DNA of 64,000 nt from Candidatus Dadabacteria bacterium (GCA_022826905.1 JAJDUA010000034.1:21035-85034); one strand, 5' to 3'; positions 1-8,248 are shown, counted from the first letter of the stretch. Numbers and translations are program-made. The notes: generated by a model from the letters alone, not told the origin.

Positions 1-113
1 ACGTAAAGAAAATCATAAGGAGCTACGCCGCGTACGAGGCGGCCTACGGAAGGGAGAAAGATCAGTTCTCAAGGCAGAGCTTCGAGAAATTCCTCAAGAT
101 CATGAGCCCGTAA
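1..113 (+). CDS. C-terminal end of an unidentified protein (partial, 5' end outside window)
   Basis: An open frame enters from the left edge and ends at TAA 111-113. It encodes 36 residues ending in EKFLKIMSP, rich in Lys, Glu, Tyr and Ala. Third codon positions are mostly G or C, as in neighbouring genes, which is the main reason to think it is real. I do not recognise the family. Its last 52 bases overlap the 3' end of hisH on the other strand, an unusually long convergent overlap. It could therefore be a chance antisense reading frame. Confidence 0.4.
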   Translation, partial: VKKIIRSYAAYEAAYGREKDQFSRQSFEKFLKIMSP

Positions 114-682
114 TCAGAGCTTTTTTCGGGGTGGAACTGAAAGGCGAAGAGGTTTCCCGAAATGACCCCCGCCTCGAACTCCCCCCCGTAATCGGAGAGC
201 AGAACACCTGCGCCGGGCTCGTCAGAAACCACGTGGTAGGAGTGAACGAAGTAAAACCAGCTGCGCTGCGGTATCCCTTCGAGTATGGAACTCTGCTCGG
301 GCGCGCTAACCCTGTTCCAGCCCATGTGGGGCACCTTAAGCTTCTTCTCCGAGACGCGGAACTTGACGACCTTCCCTCTGAATACCCCTAGCCCCTCTTC
401 CCCCGGAGCCTCTTCGCTTGACTCGAACAGGACCTGGAAGCCGAGGCATATCCCAAGAAACGGCCGCCCGCTTGCGATGAAATCCTTTATGGGCCCGGTC
501 ATGGAGCGCTCGCGAAGACTCCTCACGCAGTCGCCGAACGCCCCGACTCCGGGAAGCACAAGGCCGCTTGAGCCCTCTATGTCGCCCGGATCCTCGGTAA
601 CGCGGACCTCGATTCCCTGGGAGGTGAACCCCTTCTCGACGCTCCTCAGGTTTCCCATCCCGTAATCCACTATGGAAATCAC
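62..682 (-). CDS. hisH: Imidazole glycerol phosphate synthase, glutaminase subunit HisH
   Basis: HisH hydrolyses glutamine and passes ammonia to HisF, which makes imidazole glycerol phosphate and AICAR in histidine synthesis. The 206-residue length is normal. The class I glutamine amidotransferase triad is visible: the nucleophile Cys79 in GICLGFQ, and His184 and Glu186 in FQFHPEKS. The N-terminus IVDYGMGNLRSV is typical of HisH. The start is GTG and shares one base with the hisB TAG stop (TAGTG), so the two are translationally coupled. Its partner hisF is not in the window. The 3' end overlaps a possible convergent reading frame. Confidence 0.95.
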   Translation of the reverse strand: MISIVDYGMGNLRSVEKGFTSQGIEVRVTEDPGDIEGSSGLVLPGVGAFGDCVRSLRERSMTGPIKDFIASGRPFLGICLGFQVLFESSEEAPGEEGLGVFRGKVVKFRVSEKKLKVPHMGWNRVSAPEQSSILEGIPQRSWFYFVHSYHVVSDEPGAGVLLSDYGGEFEAGVISGNLFAFQFHPEKSSDYGLMILRNFSKLCLEN

Positions 683-1269
683 TAGAGCGTACCCTTGGTC
701 GAGGGAATATCGTCGCGGCGCCCGTCAAGCGATGATGCCGTGTCCATGGATCTCCCCAGGGCCTTGAACATGGCCTCTATTATGTGGTGCAGGTTCGTTC
801 CGTGGCGAAATTCGATGTGCAGGTTGCAGCGAAGCGAATTCGTAAGGGATTTGAAGAACTCCTCGGCAAGCTCCGAGTCAAAGTCCCCGACCTTGCCCGC
901 GGGAATTTCTCCCTTCAGAACAAAGCAGGGCCTGTCGCTCAGATCAACTGCCGCCACTACAAGCACATCGTCAAAGGGAATTATGGCGTGCCCGTATCTG
1001 GTGATCCCCCTCTTGTCTCCGAGGGCTTGCGAGAAGACCTCCCCGATCGCTATCCCGACATCCTCTACGGTGTGATGGAAATCAACGTCAATGTCCCCTT
1101 CGGCCTTGACCGTGAGGTCAAAGTAGCCGTGCTTTGCGAACTGGCTCAGCATGTGGTCGAAAAACGGCACCCCGGTCGATATATCGAATTTTCCGGTTCC
1201 GTCGAGATCAAGCTCGACGCTGGCGCTGACTTCTGATGTTTCTCTTTTTAAAACGGTTTTGCGGGTCAT
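682..1269 (-). CDS. hisB: Imidazoleglycerol-phosphate dehydratase HisB
   Basis: HisB dehydrates imidazole glycerol phosphate to imidazole acetol phosphate in histidine synthesis. The 195 residues match the monofunctional enzyme without the N-terminal phosphatase of enteric HisB. Two metal-binding His/Glu motifs are present: FHHTVEDVG (His65, His66, Glu69) and FRHGTNLHHIIEA near residues 153-166. It is the first gene of a two-gene hisB-hisH unit read leftward. A consensus promoter lies about 50 bases upstream. An AAAGGAG stretch about 12 bases before the ATG is a rather distant ribosome site. Confidence 0.96.
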   Translation of the reverse strand: MTRKTVLKRETSEVSASVELDLDGTGKFDISTGVPFFDHMLSQFAKHGYFDLTVKAEGDIDVDFHHTVEDVGIAIGEVFSQALGDKRGITRYGHAIIPFDDVLVVAAVDLSDRPCFVLKGEIPAGKVGDFDSELAEEFFKSLTNSLRCNLHIEFRHGTNLHHIIEAMFKALGRSMDTASSLDGRRDDIPSTKGTL

Positions 1270-1319
1270 TGTTAGACTGGGCTCCTTTCTTCGCGGTATA
1301 ACGGCTAGTTTCGCTAATC

Positions 1320-1349
1320 ATTCTATATACAGGTGTCTTTTATTGTCAA
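1320..1349 (-). promoter_or_regulatory. Sigma70-type promoter for hisB-hisH
   Basis: On the minus strand TTGACA (1344-1349) is followed, after 16 to 18 bases, by overlapping -10 candidates TATAGA and TAGAAT (1320-1327). It points at hisB, with an expected leader of about 45 bases. No operator was identified. Confidence 0.7.
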
Positions 1350-1388
1350 TAAAGCCCGGGACGGCGGATACGGGCCGGGTTCTCTGTT

Positions 1389-1713
1389 TTACCCCGACCG
1401 CGGAGCTGTTCTCGCTCTTGATCCACGCCCTGCGGAAACGCGCTTTACCTTGATCTTCTCTTCCAACTCCTGCGAGTGGGCAAGGTCAAATGCCAGCTGC
1501 ATACCAAGCCATGTTCTCGGAGTCGAACCGAATGCCTTTGACAGTCTATAGGCCATTCCAACGGAAGCGGATATTTTTTGCGTTGACAAGATTGGAAAGC
1601 GTCTGGTGCGTGACGCCAAGCACTTTCGCGGACTCGGTAATCGACAGACTTTAGGGTCTCGTACAATCATCGCGTACGATAACGCCCGGATGCACGGGAT
1701 CCTTCATTGCCAT
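1389..1713 (-). pseudogene. higA: Decayed HigA-type antitoxin (HTH, XRE family)
   Basis: From an ATG at 1713, behind a strong GGGAGG ribosome site, the reading begins MAMKDPVHPGVIVRD and continues SITESAKVLGVTHQTLSNLV, the helix-turn-helix of HigA antitoxins. It is interrupted by an in-frame TAA at codon 21 (1651-1653). A frameshift follows at a six-T run (1574-1579). The remaining HigA sequence, MAYRLSKAFGSTPRTWLGMQ and then KIKVKRV, resumes in another frame and runs past the usual end to 1389. Nonsense plus frameshift make this a pseudogene. Family assignment rests on recalled HigA sequence patterns. Confidence 0.8.
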
Positions 1714-1745
1714 AATTTTCCTCCCTCAATCACACATAGATCGCT

Positions 1746-1808
1746 TTAATGATAATCCAGGTAATTGACATCCACAGCATGGCCTTCTTCAAACCGGAAC
1801 GTGACCCG
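1746..1808 (-). pseudogene. higB: C-terminal relic of a HigB/RelE-type toxin
   Basis: Just upstream of the higA relic, the minus strand reads RVTFRFEEGHAVDVNYLDYH and then TAA (1746-1748). This resembles the conserved C-terminus of HigB toxins, which normally precede higA. An in-frame TAG sits directly before it (1809-1811) and I found no toxin N-terminus further upstream before the DUF4276 gene ends at 1837. Only about 20 codons remain, so the toxin is dead. Confidence 0.6.
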
Positions 1809-1836
1809 CTAACTGCCTGAAGCCAAAAAAGCAGGA

Positions 1837-2448
1837 TTACACCCTTAAACTTTCCAGTTCAGAAAGCCATTCTCCAAAATTCGGGCATTTTTCCCTCAGC
1901 GCGCTAAGCCCGATTTCCTTTGCCACAAGAGGGCCATGGATAGTTTTTCGATACTCCGTTTTGCTTTCCAGCCTTTTTGACGGAGCAAAGTGTTCTGAGT
2001 CGTTTATTAACTCAGGTCTTCCGCCAAATTCGTTTGCCACTCCTCGCGCCCAATCCGACAGACCTCTGTGGGGAGGAATGTTACTTTCTATAGCTTCAGG
2101 TGACGAAAACAGCAATCCCTCAAACTCATACATCTGAACATACGGAATGAGCCGGCCGCGCAGGGAACTTTTAACGCAATCGAGGATTTTCCGCTCAAGC
2201 GATTTTTTACTTTCTCCTTCTTCTTTTCCCTTGAATCCGTAAAAATCATAAAATGTCGTCACTTTGTCAAAGCTTCTTAGCAGGTTCGTTAAATCTTTTC
2301 TGACGCGCGGTATCGAAACATCTCCCCCGCTACGCCCGAGTAAAACAGGGTCAGTGTAAATCTCTCGATCTTGCAGATGCGGAGCTATAACTTCTTTTAT
2401 AAAACGCTCCTCCGTCTGTCTCTCCACTGATACGGCAAGTCTTACCAT
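1837..2448 (-). CDS. DUF4276 family protein (TOPRIM-like), partner of AAA ATPase
   Basis: This 203-residue protein matches the DUF4276 pattern along its length: an N-terminal acidic SVERQTEERFI segment, FYDFYGFKG near residue 70, IPYVQMYEFEGLLFSSPEA near 100-120, then PSKRL and HGPLVAKEIGL. DUF4276 is considered TOPRIM-like and usually sits beside an AAA/ABC-type ATPase, the likely complex partner. The ATG overlaps the stop of the ATPase gene by seven bases, so the pair is coupled. The usual VEGxTE glycine is Arg here (VERQTE). Base composition is lower in GC than hisB and hisH. A defence role is inferred by analogy with ATPase/TOPRIM systems such as OLD, Gabija and PARIS and is not shown. 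Confidence 0.8.
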   Translation of the reverse strand: MVRLAVSVERQTEERFIKEVIAPHLQDREIYTDPVLLGRSGGDVSIPRVRKDLTNLLRSFDKVTTFYDFYGFKGKEEGESKKSLERKILDCVKSSLRGRLIPYVQMYEFEGLLFSSPEAIESNIPPHRGLSDWARGVANEFGGRPELINDSEHFAPSKRLESKTEYRKTIHGPLVAKEIGLSALREKCPNFGEWLSELESLRV

Positions 2449-3563
2449 TCCGGACGGCCGCCAACAAGATTCTTGGACCAGATGTCGCCCATCCCGTATT
2501 CATCCAACCATCGTTCAACCTGTTCTCTCTCAAGTCGCCTGAACACTGAGACTCCGTCTTTTAACTCCGTTACAACAAAGTCCTCAGGACTGAAAAAGTT
2601 GGCAAAAACCACGGATTGCGTAGAACAAATCACCTGCGTTTCCTCGGATACCGAGCGGATAATATCGGCAAGCACACAAAGTGCCGCAGGATGCAATCCG
2701 AGTTCCGGTTCATCAAGTATTACCGTGCTGGGCCTTCTATCTGCGGGCTGTAGCAAGAGAGTTGCGAGACAGACAAATCTGGCCGTTCCGTTCGATAAAA
2801 CATTGGCGCTGAATGGTGACCGGTAATTAGTATGCATCCACCGCAGCAAAATATTTTCATCTCCTCGTTTTCCAGTTGGTTCCAAGTAGAAATCTTGAAA
2901 AAACGGTGCCACGCTCTGAACTGCGCAAACAATCTGTTTGTATGATTGCTGGTCTTCATCATGCCGACCGTTTCTCAGGTCGTAAAGAAAAGGAGCAATA
3001 TTAGCCGCATCTTCTTCAAGGTAATAATAATTGTCCAAGCTGAATCTTTTCTTGAATTTGGCTTGGCTGCTTGTATCGTCAAAATGGTAAACCCTGCATT
3101 GGTCAAGATACCTTTTCGTGTAGTACTTTACGGGCTGACCTCTAAGATCTTCGGCCGCCAAGCCACTTTCACCTCTCCTTGGATAAAGAGGCCATGGCGA
3201 TTTTCCCGGTGAATCAACAAGGCGACAACTTTCAACGTCAAAAACCAATGAATCATCGTCGAGGTTCGGCAAAAACTCCACGCTGTAGCCGTTGTTTCCA
3301 ATCTCCAAGTCTAGCTTTATCCTTTCGGTGTTTTTGGTGCCAAAATGGAAAAAGGTTTCCGCTCCCCCTTCAGTTTTAACATATCGTTGCAACTTACCTT
3401 GGGATAAAAAGCCTAGAAAACTGAACAGCGAAATCAGATTGGTTTTCCCGGCCCCATTTGCGCCAATCAGTATATTGATATCCCTCATAGGCAAATCGAG
3501 TTGCTTTATAGACTTAAACCCCTCAACCCGAATGCGTCTAAGATTGTTCGGTCCTTGCGTCAT
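2442..3563 (-). CDS. AAA/ABC-type ATPase of the OLD-like class
   Basis: About 373 residues from the ATG at 3563; a GTG at 3614 would add 17. Neither has a clear ribosome site. The N-terminus reads LRRIRVEGFKSIKQLDL, then Walker A GANGAGKTN at residues 34-42. A long middle region follows, then Walker B VILDEPELGLHP and a His-free switch segment ICSTQSVVF. This is the RecF/OLD-like AAA_21 architecture without its own TOPRIM domain; the downstream DUF4276 protein may supply that function. Probably a cytosolic ATPase that gates a nuclease-like partner in phage defence or DNA repair. That role is inference. Confidence 0.82.
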   Translation of the reverse strand: MTQGPNNLRRIRVEGFKSIKQLDLPMRDINILIGANGAGKTNLISLFSFLGFLSQGKLQRYVKTEGGAETFFHFGTKNTERIKLDLEIGNNGYSVEFLPNLDDDSLVFDVESCRLVDSPGKSPWPLYPRRGESGLAAEDLRGQPVKYYTKRYLDQCRVYHFDDTSSQAKFKKRFSLDNYYYLEEDAANIAPFLYDLRNGRHDEDQQSYKQIVCAVQSVAPFFQDFYLEPTGKRGDENILLRWMHTNYRSPFSANVLSNGTARFVCLATLLLQPADRRPSTVILDEPELGLHPAALCVLADIIRSVSEETQVICSTQSVVFANFFSPEDFVVTELKDGVSVFRRLEREQVERWLDEYGMGDIWSKNLVGGRPEW

Positions 3564-3843
3564 ATCCACTCTTGCCTGCCACGGCTCATTCCCAAAAAAC
3601 TGCAAATACGTCACCGTAGTGTAATCTGCTGCAAAACCTTACGCAATCTAAGTCTCCTACATATCCTTATGTGATTCAACTTTGAAATTCAGAGGTCATT
3701 CAGCCCTTCGACCGATTCCCTCTTGCAAAAGCGGCAGGAGCGCATAACCCCTATAACTGGTTCACCCGTAGAGATATGGGAACACGAATGAACTTGTGAT
3801 AGAATAGTGTCCGGTTTGGGGTTTCCACCGCGAGGTAGCAGTC

Positions 3844-4518
3844 TTGAAATTCATATTGGTTCCCGTAAAAGATCTTTCAAGGGCAAACGAAAGGCTTGCC
3901 TCGGTGCTCAGCAACAAGCAGAGAACCGAACTTGCCTACGTGATGCTGGAAGACGTGTTCTCCGCGGTCGGCGACTCGAAGCTTGCCGATAACAGGGTCG
4001 TTGTTACGCTTGACAGGAAAGCGGAGAACATGGCCCTTGAAGAAGGGTTTGACGTCATAAGGGAGGAGAACCAGCTCGGGGAGAGTTCGTCGGTTGATCT
4101 TGCGATCCAGGTCTGCAGAAAAATGGGTGCGAAATCCGTGCTCGTGATCCCGGGCGACGCCCCTTTAATAACCGGTGAGGACCTGGACTCCGTTCTGGAG
4201 AAAGAGAAGAAGGGCAAGTCCGTGATTCTCGTTCCCTCAGAAGATGAGTTCGGCACAAACGCCATACTGAGAAAGCCTCCCGACAGCATACCCTCGATGT
4301 TCGGAAACGACAGCTTCAGAAAACACAGGGAGGAGGCCGAGCGCAGATACGTTCCCTGCGACATCTACAGAAACTTCAACATCAGCATCGACATTGACGA
4401 GCCCGGGGACATAGAAACCTTCTCCCACCACGGCTCCCACACCAAGACCTACAGGAAACTTCTGGAACTGGGGCTCATAAAGGAAGAAACGAAAAAAAAC
4501 GGGGTGGCGGCCAGCTGA
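3844..4518 (+). CDS. cofC: 2-phospho-L-lactate (or PEP) guanylyltransferase CofC/FbiD
   Basis: CofC activates a phosphorylated C3 acid with GTP for coenzyme F420 synthesis; CofD uses the product. The 224 residues begin MKFILVPVKDLSRANERLAS, with the nucleotidyltransferase motif IPGDAPLIT at 102-110 and the CofC-typical FGTNAILRKPP near 141-151. The start is TTG with GAGG eight bases upstream. The C-terminus is charged and about ten residues longer than needed. The cofD gene lies 37 kb away on the other strand, so the pathway genes are dispersed. Whether the substrate is phospholactate, phosphoenolpyruvate or another acid cannot be read from sequence. Confidence 0.88.
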   Translation: MKFILVPVKDLSRANERLASVLSNKQRTELAYVMLEDVFSAVGDSKLADNRVVVTLDRKAENMALEEGFDVIREENQLGESSSVDLAIQVCRKMGAKSVLVIPGDAPLITGEDLDSVLEKEKKGKSVILVPSEDEFGTNAILRKPPDSIPSMFGNDSFRKHREEAERRYVPCDIYRNFNISIDIDEPGDIETFSHHGSHTKTYRKLLELGLIKEETKKNGVAAS

Positions 4519-4570
4519 TTTACACAGAGCAGGGGTCGCGCAATTTCCCCTGAACCCTCGTGTCCGCGCG

Positions 4571-4598
4571 TTGAATCCTCATGGGATACTGGTATAAT
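4571..4598 (+). promoter_or_regulatory. Promoter for the CAU tRNA gene
   Basis: TTGAAT (4571-4576), a 16-base spacer and a perfect TATAAT (4593-4598) lie about 30 bases before the tRNA on the same strand, with no other gene between. Confidence 0.6.
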
Positions 4599-4629
4599 TT
4601 CCTGCTTTTCGAATTACCTTTTTTCCGGG

Positions 4630-4701
4630 GGCGGCGTAGCTCAGGGGTAGAGCGGGGCTCTCATAAGGCCTGTGTCGGTGGTTCGATCCCACCCGTCGCC
4701 A
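4630..4701 (+). tRNA. tRNA with CAU anticodon, probably elongator tRNA-Met
   Basis: The acceptor stem GGCGGCG pairs with CGUCGCC (4694-4700) and the discriminator is A. The D-arm is GCUC/GAGC. The anticodon loop CUCAUAA at 4660-4666 places CAU at 4662-4664. The T-arm is GGUGG-UUCGAUC-CCACC. CCA is not encoded. The body resembles bacterial elongator tRNA-Met. A CAU anticodon could also be tRNA-Ile2, which TilS (encoded at 36.6 kb) would convert by adding lysidine to C34; I prefer Met on overall similarity. The anticodon stem has two G-U pairs. Confidence 0.93.
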
Positions 4702-4709
4702 CTTCCCTG

Positions 4710-5108
4710 CTACTTCTCTCCTTCGAAATCCAAAGAGGCGGAATTTATGCAGTACCTGAGCCCGGTAGGCTGCGGGCCGTCCGGGAAAACATGTCCCAGG
4801 TGGGCGTCGCACTTTGAGCATAAAACCTCCGTTCTCGTCATCCCGTGGGAGTGATCGGTCTTCTCCGCCACGTTCTCCCGCGAGACGGGCTCCCAGAAGC
4901 TCGGCCATCCCGTGCCGGAATCGAACTTCTCTGAGAAACGGAAAAGCTCCTGCCCGCAGCACACGCAGGTGTACATTCCCTTTTCGTGATGGTCGTGGTA
5001 CTTTCCGGTAAAGGCCCTCTCGGTGCCCTTCTTTCTCGTGACAAGAAACTCCTCGGGGGAGAGCCGCTCCTGCCACTGCTCGTCCGTCTTCTTTACCTTT
5101 TCAGACAT
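4710..5108 (-). CDS. msrB: Peptide-methionine (R)-S-oxide reductase MsrB
   Basis: MsrB reduces the R epimer of methionine sulfoxide in proteins. The 132-residue length is typical. Four zinc cysteines are seen as Cys48/Cys51 and Cys97/Cys100. The [10 protein letters not shown] block is at 65-74 and the catalytic Cys120 in [10 protein letters not shown]. There is no signal peptide, so it is cytosolic. It lies seven bases after tyrA and is probably the last gene of the pheA-hisC-tyrA-msrB unit, an unusual operon partner for aromatic amino acid synthesis. Confidence 0.96.
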   Translation of the reverse strand: MSEKVKKTDEQWQERLSPEEFLVTRKKGTERAFTGKYHDHHEKGMYTCVCCGQELFRFSEKFDSGTGWPSFWEPVSRENVAEKTDHSHGMTRTEVLCSKCDAHLGHVFPDGPQPTGLRYCINSASLDFEGEK

Positions 5109-5115
5109 TATCTTC

Positions 5116-5970
5116 TCACTCCCCGAGATTCCTCTTTGAATCCCGGGCCTCCCTCAAAAGAACTGTCAGATCTTCTACATTACCGGAGGCGACTGCTTTT
5201 TCAATTTCCCCGAGCTTTCCCGCAAAGCCGCGGATGGCACCAAGCAGCGCCTCGCGGTTCTCGATGAAAATACCGGCCCACATCTCGGGGGAGCTGCCGG
5301 CGATCCTAGTGAAGTCGGCAAGGCCCCCGCCCGAAAAATCAAAAAGATTTCCGTCTCCCCCACTCGAAGCCACCGTGCTTACAAGGGAGTATGCGACCGC
5401 GTGGGGAAGATGGCTTACAAGCGAAAAGACCTCGTCGTGGAATTCGGGATCCATCTCTACCACCTCGCTTCCAACTAGCGAAAAAAGTGTTTTCACCACG
5501 GAGAGAGCTTCGGGGCTTGTGCTTTCCACGGGAGTGACAACACATCTTTTCCCCGAGAAAAGACCTGGATCAGACTCCATGACGCCGGATGTTTCCCTCC
5601 CCGCGATGGGGTGGGCTCCGACAAAGCGGATATTTCGGGGGCCCTTTTCCATCTCCCTCACTATAGAAGCCTTTACGCTTCCCACGTCGCAAACCACCGT
5701 GCCGGGGGAAACAAATCCGGAAACCTCCTCGACCACCCGTGCTATGGTGTTGACGTAGGTTGCGACGACAACTATTTCCGACCCCGCCATGCCGGGGCCG
5801 ATTTCGGAAGCGCCCGCATCTGCGATTCCGCTCTCAAGGGCGAAGCGGAGTGACTCCGCGTCCCGCTCGACCCCGAAGATTTCCCCGATTTCCCCCGATT
5901 CGCGAAGGGCGGCCGCAAGGGAACCTCCTATCAGCCCGAGACCTACAACCGCTACTTTTTCAAAAGTCAT
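5116..5970 (-). CDS. tyrA: Prephenate (or arogenate) dehydrogenase
   Basis: TyrA oxidatively decarboxylates prephenate, or arogenate, with NAD(P)+ on the way to tyrosine. The 284 residues start with the Rossmann motif [15 protein letters not shown] (glycines at 10-16). They also contain GAHPIAGRE and a helical C-terminal domain with [12 protein letters not shown]. No ACT or chorismate mutase domain is fused. Its ATG overlaps the hisC stop by four bases (ATGA), showing coupling. The choice between prephenate and arogenate cannot be made here. Confidence 0.93.
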   Translation of the reverse strand: MTFEKVAVVGLGLIGGSLAAALRESGEIGEIFGVERDAESLRFALESGIADAGASEIGPGMAGSEIVVVATYVNTIARVVEEVSGFVSPGTVVCDVGSVKASIVREMEKGPRNIRFVGAHPIAGRETSGVMESDPGLFSGKRCVVTPVESTSPEALSVVKTLFSLVGSEVVEMDPEFHDEVFSLVSHLPHAVAYSLVSTVASSGGDGNLFDFSGGGLADFTRIAGSSPEMWAGIFIENREALLGAIRGFAGKLGEIEKAVASGNVEDLTVLLREARDSKRNLGE

Positions 5971-7052
5971 CTTCCGAGAACCCTCCCAAGCGATTCAATG
6001 AATTTTTCGTTCTCTCGCTTGAGGCCGAAGCTTACCCTCAGGTGCGTTTTAAGTCCGTAGCCGCCCACCGGCCTCGTTATGACCCCGTCGCGAAGAAGCG
6101 CCTCGTAAACCGGCATCGGATCCCTCTCAAGGTCAACAAGAACGAAATTCGTGTGGGACTCCGTGTACCTGACCCCGAGCTCGCCCAGCTTCTCGCGGAA
6201 ATACTCCTTTGCGGTGCGGTTAAGCTCCCTTGAGCGGGCGACATGTCTCCCGTCGTCAAGCGCGGCGCAGGCCGCCACCTGCGCGGCCGAGTTCACGTTA
6301 AACGGCTCCCTTACCCGGTGCATGTAGGAGACCGCCTCTTTTGACGCGACCCCGTAGCCGACCCTGAGCCCCGCAAGACCGTAAATCTTGGAGAAGGTTC
6401 TCACCGTCACGAGTGATTCGCGGACCGAGTGGTAGCGAAGCGTGTCCGGATACTCGGGGTCGTCCACGTACTCGAAATAGGCCTCGTCCACAAGTATTAC
6501 GATATTTTCAGGAACCCGCTCGAGGAACCATTCAAGCTCGTCCCTTCTCGCTATCGTGCCGGTCGGGTTGTTCGGGTTTGCGATGTAGATGATTTTCGTT
6601 TTCTCCGTGACCAAAGAGAGCATGTCCTTTAGGTCGTGCGCAAGGTCCGGCATCCGGGAGATGACGTGCGAGCACCCGAGCGACTGGGTGACGATCGGGT
6701 AGACGATAAACGCGTGGCGGCCGTAGATGGCCTCGTCCCCGGGCTCAAGAAAGGTCCTTGCGACGATCTCTATCACTTCGTTCGAACCGTTGCCGAGCAG
6801 TATCGTGTCCTCGGGAACCCCGAGCTTCTCGGAAAGTTTCCGCCGGAGTTCAAAGCAGCCCCCGTCGGGATAAAGGTTAACATTCGAGACGTGTTCTAAA
6901 AGCGCTTTTTTCGCAAGCGGTGAGGGACCGAGGGGATTTTCGTTCGAAGCCATCTTGGCGGCGTCCCGGATTCCTAGCTCCCGCTCAAGCTCCTCGATCG
7001 GCTTTCCCGGAACGTAGGGAATAAGGTTCTTTACGCTTGCTCTTGGTTCCAT
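5967..7052 (-). CDS. hisC: Histidinol-phosphate aminotransferase family (aromatic aminotransferase context)
   Basis: This 361-residue fold type I, PLP-dependent aminotransferase has NPNNPTGT near 159-166, VDEAYFEY near 188-195 and the PLP-binding Lys222 in TFSKIYGLAGLRVGYG. The family transaminates histidinol phosphate. Lying between pheA and tyrA, it may also convert phenylpyruvate and hydroxyphenylpyruvate to Phe and Tyr, or make arogenate. No other hisC is in the window, so one enzyme could serve both pathways. It follows pheA by 24 bases and overlaps tyrA by four. Confidence 0.93.
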   Translation of the reverse strand: MEPRASVKNLIPYVPGKPIEELERELGIRDAAKMASNENPLGPSPLAKKALLEHVSNVNLYPDGGCFELRRKLSEKLGVPEDTILLGNGSNEVIEIVARTFLEPGDEAIYGRHAFIVYPIVTQSLGCSHVISRMPDLAHDLKDMLSLVTEKTKIIYIANPNNPTGTIARRDELEWFLERVPENIVILVDEAYFEYVDDPEYPDTLRYHSVRESLVTVRTFSKIYGLAGLRVGYGVASKEAVSYMHRVREPFNVNSAAQVAACAALDDGRHVARSRELNRTAKEYFREKLGELGVRYTESHTNFVLVDLERDPMPVYEALLRDGVITRPVGGYGLKTHLRVSFGLKRENEKFIESLGRVLGR

Positions 7053-7076
7053 GGAGACTCGTCCGCCAGGCCGCCG

Positions 7077-8162
7077 TCAGCCCGGTACTCCGGAGGGGTA
7101 GGATCCCAACACCTTGAGAAAAACGCAGTTGGCTTCCACCTTCTCAAGTGCGTCCCTTACCGCCTTATCCTCGCGGTGTCCCGAGAAGTCAGCAAAAAAC
7201 ACGTATTCCCAATGCCTGTCGCGCAAGGGCCTGGATTCGATTTTGGTGAGATTTATGCCGGATTCGGAAAACGGGAGAAAAAATGTCCTGTGAAGCGCCC
7301 CCGGCTCATCCTTAACGGAAAAGGCAATTGAAGTCTTGTCCTCCCCGCTCGGGGGAGGGTTCTCCCTTCCCATTACCACGAATCGGGTCGTATTGCGCGG
7401 GCTGTCCTCTATGTGGTTCTGTATCGTCTTAAGATTGTATATAGATCCCGAGAACTCGCTTGCAATCGCGGCGACGTTTTTGTCCCTCGCGGCCATCTTC
7501 GCCGCCGCCGCGGTGCTCGGGGTCTCAACAAGCGCCACGCCGTAGAGATTTGCGGCAATCCATTTCCTGCACTGCCCGAGCGCCTGGGGATGCGAGGCCA
7601 CTGTTTTTATTTCACTGATGTCTCCGCCGATGGAAAGCAGGAAGTGCTCTATGCGCTCGAAACACTCGGCCGAAATGCTGAGATCCCATTCAACCAGCAT
7701 GTCAAGAACATCTCCCACCGAACCTTCAATCGAGTTCTCGACGGGCACTATGCCGAAATCGGCCCTCTTGCCGTAAACCGCTTCGAACACGTCCTCGAAG
7801 CTGGAAACTGGAACAAACTCCGAAGAAGCACCGAATTTCCGAAACGCGGCCTGGTTTGAAAAGCTGCCCTCGGGTCCTAGGTAAGCGACTTTCTCGTCGT
7901 GCTGAAGAGACCTGCAGCGCGATATTATCTCCCTGAAAACAAAGAGAATATCCTCGTTGGAGAGGGGGCCCGGATTGCCTCCCGTTATCTTGCTTTCTAT
8001 CTCCTTTTCCCTGCCCGGGTCGTAGACTCCCAGAGAGTCCTTTTTCTTGAGTCTGCTTACCTCTATCGCAAGCTCGGCCCGCCTGTTTATAAGTTCAAGC
8101 AACTTGGAATCGAGGGCATCTATTTCCCTTCTTACAGAGGCAAGTTCTTTGTTGGGAGCCAT
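7077..8162 (-). CDS. pheA: Bifunctional chorismate mutase / prephenate dehydratase (P-protein)
   Basis: The protein converts chorismate to prephenate and then to phenylpyruvate. Its 361 residues show an AroQ-type chorismate mutase domain (about 1-90, with RREIDALDSKLLELINRRAE) and a prephenate dehydratase domain beginning VAYLGPEGSFSNQAA near 92. The catalytic NTTRFVVMG follows near 260. A C-terminal ACT domain contains the phenylalanine-binding ESRP motif, so feedback inhibition by Phe is likely. It heads the leftward pheA-hisC-tyrA-msrB operon. Confidence 0.96.
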   Translation of the reverse strand: MAPNKELASVRREIDALDSKLLELINRRAELAIEVSRLKKKDSLGVYDPGREKEIESKITGGNPGPLSNEDILFVFREIISRCRSLQHDEKVAYLGPEGSFSNQAAFRKFGASSEFVPVSSFEDVFEAVYGKRADFGIVPVENSIEGSVGDVLDMLVEWDLSISAECFERIEHFLLSIGGDISEIKTVASHPQALGQCRKWIAANLYGVALVETPSTAAAAKMAARDKNVAAIASEFSGSIYNLKTIQNHIEDSPRNTTRFVVMGRENPPPSGEDKTSIAFSVKDEPGALHRTFFLPFSESGINLTKIESRPLRDRHWEYVFFADFSGHREDKAVRDALEKVEANCVFLKVLGSYPSGVPG

Positions 8163-8248
8163 TATCCAGTCTTAAGGAGAAGATTTTGAGAAGAATAGCG
8201 AGGGGGTAGGGCAAAGTCAAATAGCCCGCAGGGGTGAAAACGGAGCTC

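Noticed and set aside
1445..1666. A 73-codon frame in the higA region as an independent small gene
   Set aside because: It is the wrong frame of the decayed HigA sequence and has no family resemblance of its own.
4630..4701. tRNA-Ile2 (lysidine type) identity for the CAU tRNA
   Set aside because: The body and acceptor stem look more like elongator tRNA-Met, though sequence alone cannot exclude Ile2.
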